Shown here: positions 1-8,638 of the stretch, one piece after another
How the letters are laid out: every line of letters begins with the position of its first letter
Position numbering within the stretch: position 1 is the first letter of the stretch
NCBI GenBank assembly: GCA_003990745.1
Contig: RBNI01005350.1
Coordinates: 1 to 12,697, forward strand
Direction: 5' to 3'
Origin: Jimgerdemannia flammicorona
Taxonomy: Eukaryota; Mucoromycota; Endogonomycetes; Endogonales; Endogonaceae
Length of the DNA: 12,697 bases
Program-made: the position numbers and the translations under genes
The notes under the pieces: model-generated
Seen by the model: the letters and a program-made list of their open reading frames with translations, nothing else
What the model was told of the DNA's origin: nothing
Database searches by the model: none

Positions 1-14
1 AAAAAAAAAAAAAA

Positions 15-60
<46 letters not shown>
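1..60. repeat. Poly-A tract at the window edge
   Basis: Sixty bases of A interrupted only by one T at position 16. It may continue outside the window. It resembles the 67-base A tract at 9779-9845 inside the other CpG-depleted block, but the sequences following the two tracts differ, so they are not obviously copies of one element end. Confidence 0.9.
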
Positions 61-62
<2 letters not shown>

Positions 63-820
63 GAAACTTCATAGTTATGAAAACTGAAGTCTAAGTGAGA
101 AGGATCTTACTTTGTATAAGATATAAAAGAAACCACCTTTTGGCTATAAAAACTCTCAGGTACAATTATCTCTACTACTATTTATCAAAACTAACTCAGA
201 AAGTATTATAGCTAGTTAATAAAGTATGACCACAGCCCTCAAGATCACTAGTGCTGCACAATGAGCCATAGAAAGGCAATGGTATACTACTGAGCTGTCC
301 ACAATAGAGGAATCCTTAAACAGTATCTAAAGTATAATATAGATACATCTGTTATGAATTTCACACTTCAAGATCTACCAGAATTAGACAGAGCTTTTAG
401 AATACTTCAAGTTAGGATAGCTACTGAACCCATAGCTAGAGACAAAAAAAGAAGATTGGATCAGAGAATACCAGCTCTCCTACACTCAGATCACTATTAC
501 AAAATGAGTATATAAGTTATTTAAGGAGAATGAGCCAGCCCTAACTCACTTTTGGAAAGTGGTTTCAAGAGACTTTACATAAGTTAGAAGATATCATTAG
601 AAGAATGTAATGACACAGATTGCACAGTACAAGGAGCTACAGCTTGTAGAGGCTTGGGAGTTTAAGTAAATAGAATGTTTCAGAGATGAATCACCTATTC
701 AGGAGGAAGTTATAATAGTTGATTTAAATTAGTAATATAAATCAAGAGAATAGACATTTGATCATAGTACCTGAATCCAATTTCCAAATATAGTATAGCC
801 TTACAAATAGTAGTCATATT

Positions 821-901
821 TTTACAAATGTAGAAACTTTACAAATGTAGAAATTCTACAGATGTAGAATATGATCATAGAGATTTTACAGATATAGAGA
901 A
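821..901 (+). repeat. Degenerate 17-bp tandem repeat in the left block
   Basis: Units with the pattern TTTACAAATGTAGAAAY lie at 821-837 and 838-854 (one mismatch). A more divergent copy follows at 855-871 and a partial one at 885-901. A related piece is at 800-813. It could be an ordinary microsatellite or the remains of a repetitive coding segment; nothing separates these options. Confidence 0.6.
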
Positions 902-1914
902 CCTATACTTATAGAAAATGACTCATAAGAAATGTGGTTATAACTTATAGCTAGCAAACTTGTATAAATATCTTAGTATCTAGAGTGAATAAACCTCAGA
1001 TTAAAATAGTTTAAAGTAAAGAGAAAGCAAAGGAACTAGTAAGCTTACAGGCAGATATACTTCAAACTTACCCACTCCTATATCTGAGAACTCTGCAAAG
1101 TTAAAGAAAATTAAGTTTTCAAGATATGGAAATCTGATATACTTATACAGTTATGCATCTACTATATTATAGTATCTATTTAAGAGTTCTATTTATATAC
1201 TCAGTTTATTCAATAGTCTGAGAGTAAAAAGCTATAAATATATATAGTAATTTAGATCTCAAGAATTTAAAGAGAGCTTATTAGAAATAATTGATAAACT
1301 TAATTATTATAATAACTTACAATAGCTATAATAATAGATAATTAACTTAAAGAAGATTCTTATAATCTCAGAGATAGTAATATTAGTTATAATAGGTTTA
1401 GTAATTATAGTTTTAATTAGGTGGTCAATAAATATAACTATAGTATTAATACTATATTTAATTTGAGAAAATTATATTTAAACTTCTTAATAAAAATAAT
1501 TAATAGCTAAAGTAGACTAATAGATACTTAATTACTAGGTATATTATACTAATATAGATTATAACTAATAATATAGTACTTAATTTTCTTAATTATATTT
1601 AACCAGTAATAATATTATTAGAGCTTTTAATAGTTTTTTTTCAATTTCTAAGTAACTAACTAGTAGAGAGTCATAATACTCTTATAGTATCTTATAGCAG
1701 AGTTTTATATTATTTAAAAGATAGCCTTTGTCTTAATAATAGATCAGATTGTCTTCAATAATATATTATAATAGTGACCTCAGAATAGTGGCATCATCAT
1801 AGAAGACAGTCTTTCCTTATAAGTCACCAGATTGGAGCATAAGAAGATCATACAGCATAACTCACCCAGGCTACAAGATGAGCAATAATGACCAACCATG
1901 AGTCATTATGACCA

Positions 1915-2105
1915 CAAGACAGACAACTCAAGGAATATAAAAGAAGGACTAAGGAACTGCAGCAGCAGCAACTCAAACAAGACTCACAAATCCAAAAATA
2001 GTTCAAAGACTCACTATAAACAAAATGTCTGCTGCCCACCAAACTTCAAGGTTCAGGAATCACTAAGGTCCCTCAGTCTAAGAAAGGATATTCTAAGACA
2101 TCAAA
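1915..2105 (+). pseudogene. Remnant of a Gln/Lys-rich, coiled-coil-like coding frame
   Basis: One plus-strand frame reads as charged, Gln-rich peptide (LKEYKRRTKELQQQQLKQD) followed, after two stops, by a basic segment (ITKVPQSKKGYSKTSKEL). It lies in the CpG-free block, where other stretches of this length are far more broken, so it probably reflects an old element protein. Coiled-coil character is suggested by the run of K, R, E, Q and L with few breakers. I do not recognise the family, and no zinc knuckle or catalytic motif is visible. Confidence 0.3.
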
Positions 2106-2512
2106 AGAGCTATGAGGACCCATACCAGAAGGACTCCTAGCCTCAACCTGGGTACTGGTGACCCTTATTACTTTATCCTCTACTGCTGTGAAATGGAAAC
2201 AAGAATCACCATTGCTACTGAATACCTCTGGATGTGGCAGGAATATGAAATAGGAAACCTTCTCTGCTGGGAATTCCCTCAGACCAGTCCCCAAGAGATA
2301 CAATATGCTACCCCCATGGATGCATATAAAATAAGGACAGCGAAGAAGATTCATCAGATCTTCAGGTATGCCTCTTCACCTGCTCCTTGGTCTCCTCCAC
2401 CTGGTGTGCTATCACTTTGCCTTAGACACGTGTGTTGGACCGAAAACCGTTTCTTCCGTTCCTTTCAGGACCATTTAATCACCCCGCTAGCAATATCTAA
2501 AACGTCGACGTC

Positions 2513-3323
2513 GTGACCGACATACCTGCTCAGAGAGAAGCTGAACTAATGAATAACATTAGTTACATTATCGGCTCCTTCTTGCAGCTAGCCAACCAGC
2601 TCGAAATTCGCTATAAATTCAAGGCTCATGTCCCGTATATTAGCCTCGTCAGTGCGACCTGTCATTTGACGTCCATATCCAGCGCGCGCCATCTCCGCAT
2701 TGATGGTGTCGGTTTCTCGGGTCGTCAGGGATCCTTTATCCTCATCAGGCTCCCCGCAGCTTTACTTAGTCTCGCGCTGGCGGACCCGGCCCCGGTCGAG
2801 AACAGCCGGAGCAATTTCCCGGACGTCGCGCCCGTCCTCGCAATGAAGAGCCTTAAATGGCTCGAATTGAGAAAGACATATGTCATATCCGCCGCGCAGT
2901 TTCAACAGAGTCTGACGGTTTGGAAGCTCCAGCACCTGACGCTTGACAGCTGCGCCCAGCTCCTCGACGACGTCGTTCTTTGTGACATCGCAGACCAATC
3001 TCCTAACCTGACAAGGTTCGAGTTGCGCATGCAAACCTTACCGATGCCTCACTATGCCACATCATTTAAAATGCCGCGACCTCCGCGTGCTCATCCTCCG
3101 CGTGCTCATCCTCCACGACTCTGCCGTATCACTACGAAGTTCATCACACACGCTACACGAAACGCCCATTCGCTGAGGGTATTGACGATCACTGGACGTG
3201 ATCTGGTCGATGGCACGGTCACGGACAAAGAAGTTCGCCATCGAATATGCACCGGAGGAGGTGGAGAAATGTGTGGTACCGTTATGGGGAGTGCTGGGGA
3301 ATGCGGTCTTTAAGTGGTGTTGA
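2513..3323 (+). pseudogene. Broken leucine-rich-repeat gene, possibly of F-box/LRR type
   Basis: An open frame begins at 2513 and carries LRR-like peptide (SLKWLELRKT, KLQHLTLDSC, SPNLTRFELR). From about 3025 the recognisable repeat continues in other frames: ANLTDASLCHII at 3031-3066 in a second frame, CRDLRVLIL from 3072 in a third, then back to the first frame for HSLRVLTITGRDL (about 3164-3202). From 3231 the third frame gives KFAIEYAPEEVEKCVV and ends at a TGA at 3321-3323. The pattern LTDxxLxxI...CxxLRxLxL is typical of LRRs in fungal F-box proteins, but no F-box is seen; the 5' end lies only 172 bp from the CpG-free block, so it may have been lost there. Several small indels, including a pair flanking a 15-bp duplication, make a pseudogene the best reading. 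Assembly errors or unusual introns are alternatives. A candidate polyadenylation signal follows at 3463. Confidence 0.55.
3080..3109 (+). repeat. Perfect 15-bp tandem duplication inside the LRR pseudogene
   Basis: CCTCCGCGTGCTCAT occurs twice head to tail (3080-3094 and 3095-3109) and begins a third time for a few bases. In the LRR-bearing frame it duplicates the five residues RVLIL. Being a multiple of three it causes no frameshift itself, but frame breaks lie on both sides of it. Confidence 0.9.
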
Positions 3324-3462
3324 TGTGGCGAGGGTTCGTTCGATCAGTGTGGTGGTTCTACGTCTATATTAGGCTTATGCGACCCAGCGCTCATGATGAG
3401 GTGTTCTGTGCATTATATGAGCGATCATAAATTCGAGATAACGATCCGCGCCAAATGACAGG

Positions 3463-3468
3463 AATAAA
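3463..3468 (+). promoter_or_regulatory. Candidate polyadenylation signal AATAAA downstream of the LRR pseudogene
   Basis: AATAAA lies about 140 bp past the last stop of the broken LRR gene, a plausible 3'UTR distance. In such AT-rich spacer the hexamer also occurs by chance, so this is only a candidate. Confidence 0.3.
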
Positions 3469-3697
3469 AACCCCCCTCCCCTTTGTTGTATATAAGATAC
3501 TCTTCCAGGCTATTTCAAACCCGAACCAAAGTTGTTCATAGGGGTGCACTTGAGAAATCTTTGAACTACCGCGCTATGCACATCGAATCCGCGATTTCAT
3601 TTTTTTTTCCCGCTTACCCCGTGGCGAAACCAGCAACAGGTACAACAAATAATTTCGACCAAGGAGTGGGTAATTTGATTTGATGATTTAAGAGTGC

Positions 3698-3728
3698 TAT
3701 TTTATTTTATTTTATTTTGTTTTTTTTC
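3698..3728. repeat. (ATTTT)n pentanucleotide array ending in a T run
   Basis: Four ATTTT units (3699-3718) are followed by G, a run of eight T and then CCCGGG. Arrays of the same pentamer occur at 10961-10992 (opposite orientation, followed by CCGGG) and at 12657-12684. Confidence 0.85.
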
Positions 3729-3934
3729 CCGGGTATTAACCTACTATCATTTACAACCCACCGAATATTTCTGTAAACACCACCCAGTGAGTCGATCAAT
3801 GTCAATAGGCTGTCAAACTTCTCTCTGACGAACAAAGTCTCCAGAGGTCCCATGATTCTATCGTCATTATTGATTCATGACCCACATTCAGGACACATTT
3901 AATTTATGATCTTTTTGTCGTTTCATATCCATGT

Positions 3935-3936
<2 letters not shown>

Positions 3937-3969
<33 letters not shown>

Positions 3970-3976
3970 CTTTTTT
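3937..3976. repeat. Poly-T tract
   Basis: Thirty-three T from 3937 to 3969, one C, then six T. It lies in CpG-containing spacer, so long A/T homopolymers here are not confined to the mutated repeat blocks. Reading through it on the minus strand gives a poly-Lys frame that is not a gene. Confidence 0.9.
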
Positions 3977-5849
3977 AGAGGTGGAGGAAGATAACGAAAT
4001 TACGAGGCGTAGCACTAGCGAAACTACAGGGGACAGAGATGTCTTTGTGGCAACATGAAAGACTTCACCGTTCTTGTTACATGTGTTTGACAAGCATCGC
4101 CTGAAACTTTTGATTAATTGATATACCAAGAGCCGACCTGAACGCCAAGCAATAAATTCATGGCTCGTATACTTCCTTCACGTCCGAGGAACAACATCTG
4201 ATAGATCAAACATGGGGGTCACCCAGAATATATAGTATCATGCAGTTCAATTCGGCATACAAACAAATTAAAAACGTTGTGGGCCGCCTTAAACAGAACG
4301 AGCTTGATATATTGTCCTATTCGTTTAAGCATAAATTAGTGATTCTCAGACGGATTTGGACCACTTACTAAAATACATTGACTCTGTGGTTACCCATAAA
4401 TTTCGCGGCGTAGAGGGGGCCGGCTGGCGTGAATATCGTAGGGTTCGCCGCAGCGTCAACGAGTTCGGTCTAAATGAAATACTTGATTTTCGTGCATCAC
4501 ACGCTCATCGGTTGTATACAAGTTTCCTGTTTGAGGAGATGATCGCGCTTTCGTCGTCTCTATTTGTACAATTTAATCTCTTCTTGTTCCAGCGCCGCCA
4601 TCTCTAATTACAACGTTATTGGCTTTAATAATTTTCATTTTTGTGCGCGTCCGCCTTCCCGGTCATGCTATTATTATTTGCGCAAGCAAATGGGAGCTGA
4701 CATATCTCTCGGTCATCTTTCTCGGGTGATAGTATTCATTTCTAATGCATTTCGGCCAAGTTTTGAAGACGCATTAGGCTTCTGATCCAAATGAGCCCAC
4801 TGGAAATGATTCATTATAGATGATTTAGGCAAGCCTCGGTCTTGCCGCATTTTCGCCACCAACGAACATGCGATATTCCAATGGCGAGTCGAATTTGGTA
4901 ACTTCCCTTCTGGGAGATTTCAGTCATCAGAAATGTTACCCATTGTACTGTCACAAAAATCGAAGGATCCGTTTCTGGTGAGATGGTAAATTGCTTTGTC
5001 CTCCGCTCAGTCCCCAGTTCTGTCGATATTTCATATCGTGTCACCAGATGAAGGTCCGCACTTGGTTAAATTCACCAATTAGTGCTTGGTGTGGGGAGGA
5101 TCGCTTATGGTTGGTTTCTGTCGGATCAATTTGCCGCTCAGATCAAATTTTAAACGAGATTTTTTTCTGTTTTTACTTGTTTTTATAAAGTACGCAGCTC
5201 TCTATGTTTTCTACGCGGCAGGAAAAATTACTGAATCCGTTCGCAAAACAATTTTAACAACACCTTGAAGAATATTAAGCAACAACACCGTGCTGCTCTC
5301 AATTGCCGACCTGCATTTGACAGCATCTTCTATTGCCCCAATCGGGTTGATTGCCTACTTTGTCTACTTGGTGAAGCATGGTGCAACTGAACCCTGTCCA
5401 AGGCTCGGAATGAGAACAAACCCCCTCAATCCCGTCAGTATCGTGTGATTTTCGGGCATGAAGTCGCATAATGATTGCTGAGTGTATTATCGAACACAAT
5501 AATATTGACAGCACACCGATATTCACCCCTTGCCCGGTTGCTCGCTAATCCTGGATACATAGGGAGAATAAGTAATTACTGAACCCTCCTCTCGCGGCAA
5601 CATGATGCCAACCGTTCCACAAAATTCACATAATTAGAATACATTTATCCGGCCTCAAACTGAGCGCGTGAAAGGCCGACTGTTCAGGGTAACAACGCTG
5701 TGGCACACTACGTTTTCCTGGTAACAGAGACCCGACCGTTGACCGTGAACGTTCAGGGACGGCTCTCCGTTACTAGATGGATTTCAGCCTGTGTTATATT
5801 AATTCCTAGAACCTAATTTTAACACCGTGTCACATTATCTCGCGACTGG

Positions 5850-5906
5850 CGACGTTTGTGTAATAACGGAGGCTTAGACGAGCAGTCTATTTCGACGTTT
5901 GTGTAA
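5850..5906 (+). repeat. Spaced 14-bp direct repeat upstream of the chitinase
   Basis: CGACGTTTGTGTAA occurs exactly at 5850-5863 and again at 5893-5906, 43 bp start to start. Each copy is followed within about 12 bases by a GCTTAG-containing stretch, so a unit of about 43 bp may be imperfectly duplicated. It lies about 280-335 bp upstream of the chitinase start codon, where regulatory sites could be, but no known binding motif is claimed. Confidence 0.5.
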
Positions 5907-6185
5907 CTGAGCTTAGTTGCGGGTGCTAGTCGGACGTAATGCCGATCTCCCGAAGCTTGCCGACCAAACCATATTCGACATAACTGATCAGTTATGCGAT
6001 GTGCGCTACTCCAGGAACGGAGCAAGCAATTTATTTCACGTGATCTGGCCTATACTACGGTTCATGAAAGACATAAAATGAAGAGCATGCAATGCCGTCG
6101 GATTTTTCGTGCCAAGCTTACAAAGACCGACATTTTTGCAGACTTCACCCGCAACACATTCTCGGACCCTTTAAATTATATCACC

Positions 6186-8178
6186 ATGGTGAAGATCTTC
6201 AGCCCCCTTTTGGCCATCTGCGCCGTCGCCCTGTCCGTCCTTGTCAGCGCCTCGCCGCTTGAGAAGCGCAGCGGCACTTTCAACGTAAGGCCCGACAAAA
6301 TGCTAAATTGTGATCACCGAAATGCATAGCATAAATTCGTATGCGAATCATCCGTATTAAAACCATCATCCGTCTACAACGATCTTCATCGCACAGCCTG
6401 CATGCAATAACAATGTCGTCCTCTACTGGGGTCAAGATTCCGCTGCCGGTGGTGGCCTTACCCTCCAGGGCCCTCTGAGGCAATATTGTGACGGCAATTC
6501 GGACATCCTCGTGTTGGCGTTCGTCACAAAGTTCCATGACGGCACCGTGAGTATTATAAGGATGCAGGTTCATGAATTGACGAAATTAAGGTTAATCCTC
6601 GTCCTCATTTTGACATCACGTAGGGCTACCCCGTGCTGAACTTCGCCAACCAGTGTGACCCCGTCAATAACTTCAACGGCACCAACCTGGTAAGCAGAAG
6701 CTCCGAGTTTTTTGCGAAGCACTGTGCGAATATAATATTCATGACACATTTCCACCCCTCCCTTCCACAACAGCTCCACTGCCCTGCCATCGGCGCTGAC
6801 ATCAAGTATTGCCAGTCCCAAGGCAAGATTGTTCTCTTGTCGCTCGGTGGTTGGACCTCGGAAACGATTGCGCCCGACGCCACCGCGTTCGCCGACCAGC
6901 TGTGGAATTTGTTCGGCGAGGGCAGCTCACCCATCAGGCCGTTTGACGACGCTCATATCGACGGTTTTGACTGGGACATTGAACACGACCCGGGAACCGA
7001 CATGATCGCCATTGCCAACCGCCTCACCTACCACTACAAGACCGCCTCCAAGAAGTACTACATGACTGCTGCGCCCTTTTGCTCCGGCCTTTCGACCCAA
7101 GCCTATAACGCCGCCTTCCTCAAGAATATTTACGTTGATTTCGTGAGTGTTCGATGCGGTGTTATCGGCTATTGAGGTTTATGTCGTAAGCTAAACTTTC
7201 AATATCCATGCTCTATGTAGATCTGGCCCCAATTCTACAGCGATTGGTGTTCGAACGCGTACTACAAGAACCCAGCCGTCCCTGCACAGTACTACACGAA
7301 TTACGTCGATTGGCACAACTGGGCTGTTTCCGGTGGCAACCCTAACCCCAATGTGAAGCTTTTCGGTAGTTACATCGTTCATGTATGCTCTCAGAACTCG
7401 TTCATTACATTAGTATTTTTTTTTTCCTTCTAACCTATCGTTCCCCCCCACATGCACCGTTTCCGACTTGCAATACGCACACATTAGTTGGTGGTACGTA
7501 GCCCTTGCTGTTAATTATCTTGTACAAGGGCAGGATATCTTACATTTGGACATCAAGACTCACTCATTCTCCCATTCCCTCTCAGGCATTGCCGGTGACC
7601 ATGCAGGTAACCCCAACGACTTCCTCAACGTGGCCGACACAACGGCCGAATTGCAAAATTTCCAGACCGGCTACCCCTCGACCTTCGGTGGTGCCATGTA
7701 CTGGGATGCCTCCTACGCGTACGACCAGAATCCCAACTACGCCGGCGTCGCCAAGAGCGCCTTGGCCGGCCACGCGAACTGTGCTGCGCCACCAGTCAGT
7801 GCGTCCAAGACTTCGACTCAGACCACGACCTCGACCCAGACGCCAACCCAGACCAAGACGCCGACGCCGACCTCCAGCACCGTCAGCCCCGCGCCAACTC
7901 CTGGTTCCGGTCCGTGCTCTGTCAGCGGTCAGGCTGTATGTGTTTCCGCCAGCGGCAAGGCCGACGATTACACTCAGTGCGTGAACGGCAACTGGCTCTC
8001 GCGCGCGTGCGGCGCCGGTACCTACTGCATCCAGAACGATGCCAACAGTGTCTCGTGTGGCTTTGCTTCCGTCAAGAGGAGGGGTCTCCCCATCATCGCG
8101 GGGCCCGGCAAAATCGCCAAGAACCCACTCGAGAAGCTTCCCAACTTCCCCCCTCAGCAGACCCACCGTCCCATGTAA
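6186..8178 (+). CDS. Secreted GH18 class III chitinase with CBM19-like chitin-binding module
   Basis: Hydrolyses beta-1,4 links in chitin outside the cell; the GH18 + Ser/Thr linker + CBM19 order resembles yeast Cts1, which acts in cell separation. Exons: 6186-6284, 6397-6546, 6624-6689, 6774-7142, 7221-7365, probable microexon 7488-7493, and 7586-8178 ending TAA; introns 1-4 are phase 0, and all are GT-AG. Residues 1-22 form a signal peptide, followed by a KR pro-site at 27-28. GH18 spans about 34-345: VVLYWGQ near the start, SLGG at about 128-131, and the catalytic motif DGFDWDIE at 168-175 with D171, D173 and proton donor E175 all kept. MYWD ends the barrel near 316-319. A Thr/Pro/Ser linker covers about 345-388. 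The CBM19-like module has six cysteines (389, 397, 410, 420, 426, 436) with CVNGNW and CGAGTYC. A 37-residue basic, Pro-rich tail follows; no GPI signal is seen. The start was chosen for its CACCATGG context and the signal peptide. Numbers after 276 assume the microexon (475 aa; 473 without it). Confidence 0.93.
7488..7493 (+). other. Predicted 6-nt microexon of the chitinase gene
   Basis: Without it, the fifth intron would be 220 bp (7366-7585), against 77-112 bp for the other four, and the protein would read NVKLF-GIAGD, two residues short at the end of a barrel strand where the family has F-[IV]-G-A-P-A-S-like sequence. Inside lies CATTAG/TTGGTG/GTACGT, a good acceptor, six bases, and a good donor. 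Including TTGGTG keeps the phase and gives NVKLF-VGGIAGD, which fits the family spacing. The flanking introns become 122 bp (7366-7487) and 92 bp (7494-7585), and a CTAAC branch-point-like site is at 7430-7434. This is a prediction from sequence only. Confidence 0.55.
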
Positions 8179-8247
8179 ATCGGACGAGGTCGAAGGATGT
8201 ACCTTAGACGCATGATTTTTCATGCACCTGTACTATACCAGCGATCC

Positions 8248-8270
8248 CAGTGGACTGGAAATGTCCACTG
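8248..8270 (+). other. Perfect stem-loop in the chitinase 3' untranslated region
   Basis: CAGTGGAC (8248-8255) and GTCCACTG (8263-8270) are exact inverted repeats around a 7-base loop, 69 bp after the stop codon. A transcript would fold into an 8-bp hairpin. A role in RNA stability or localisation is possible but unsupported; it is also the last CpG-normal DNA before the mutated repeat block. Confidence 0.6.
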
Positions 8271-8323
8271 TTACAACGACAATGAGATTTGCTATTAATT
8301 TAAAAATTAAATATATCACAATG

Positions 8324-8329
8324 AATAAA
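8324..8329 (+). promoter_or_regulatory. Candidate polyadenylation signal AATAAA for the chitinase
   Basis: AATAAA lies 145 bp after the chitinase stop, just inside the AT-rich repeat block. If used, the 3' end of the mRNA would be supplied by repeat-derived DNA. The hexamer is common by chance in this composition. Confidence 0.35.
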
Positions 8330-8407
8330 ACTACACATTCAAGTCAGAGTGTAGATGGTAGTTGAATTGAGTTTAGATCAGATTGCAAAAAATAATTTAA
8401 TATTATA

Positions 8408-8430
8408 TAGCTAATAACGTAGCTAATAAC
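8408..8430 (+). repeat. 11-bp direct repeat at the left edge of the right block
   Basis: TAGCTAATAAC occurs at 8408-8418 and 8420-8430, separated by one G. It contains one of the two CpGs left in this block. It may mark a junction, but no insertion between the copies is visible. Confidence 0.5.
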
Positions 8431-8638
8431 TATTAAATAATAATTGTGATAAATATATATATTATAGAAAATAAAGGTACTATTGAAATGAACGAGATGC
8501 TTCAATATAGTTAAATCAGATGAAATCTGAGTTTTAAACTATATATCAGTGAATATGAGAAGTTTAATTATCTTCAGATTTATAAGGAAATACTTTATAA
8601 CTAAACTAGACTGATATGCCCCTTTCTCTGCTACCTTA

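Larger units (their letters stand above)
1..2340. mobile_element. CpG-free, AT-rich block of decayed repeat DNA
   Basis: Reading every line, I find no CG dinucleotide from base 1 to 2340; the first is at 2341-2342, and CpG is then common. Stop codons fill all frames, and TA, TAG and CTA are very frequent. No intact domain is recognisable. Weak gag-like hints on the plus strand are a stretch near 290-335 reading QWYTTELSTIEES and one near 357-480 beginning FTLQDLPEL. A frame at about 1915-2105 is Gln/Lys-rich. Loss of all CpG fits methylation or RIP-like C-to-T mutation of a repeated element, known in basidiomycetes to act mainly at CpG. Calling it a transposon relic is inference from this mutation pattern; the family and orientation are unresolved. 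The left edge is cut by the window. Confidence 0.6.
3324..6185. other. Intergenic region with the chitinase promoter at its right end
   Basis: This 2.9-kb stretch has normal CpG and mixed composition. It holds an (ATTTT)n array at 3698-3728, a poly-T tract at 3937-3976 and a short spaced repeat at 5850-5906. Open frames of 60-83 codons occur (for example 4356-4607) but show no family resemblance, splice pattern or codon bias, so I call none. The promoter of the gene at 6186 must lie near the right end. An AT-rich run CTTTAAATTATA sits at 6169-6180, only a few bases before the ATG, too close for a conventional TATA box. The start codon itself has a strong context (CACCATGG). Confidence 0.6.

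Noticed and set aside
821..901. CRISPR-like spaced repeat
   Set aside because: The units are head-to-tail with no unique spacers, and the sequence is clearly eukaryotic.
3923..4129. 68-codon minus-strand frame ending in poly-Lys
   Set aside because: The Lys run is the translated poly-T tract; no other coding signal.
4356..5268. Several 60-83 codon frames in the spacer before the chitinase
   Set aside because: No similarity, no splice structure and no codon bias; expected by chance in 2.9 kb.
5994..6185. Upstream in-frame ATGs that would lengthen the chitinase
   Set aside because: They would put about 64 basic residues before an excellent signal peptide; the ATG at 6186 has a strong context and the right family length.
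7230..7265. tRNA-like GTTCGAA box B
   Set aside because: It lies inside a chitinase exon, with no box A or cloverleaf around it. No tRNA was found elsewhere in the window.
7505..7984. 159-codon plus-strand frame rich in Pro and Arg
   Set aside because: Shifted-frame shadow of the Thr/Pro linker of the chitinase.
7582..8223. 213-codon Arg/Gly-rich open frame antisense to the last chitinase exon
   Set aside because: It is the complement of a GC-rich exon and its Thr/Pro linker; low complexity and no domain. The sense strand has a full domain, splice and codon logic.
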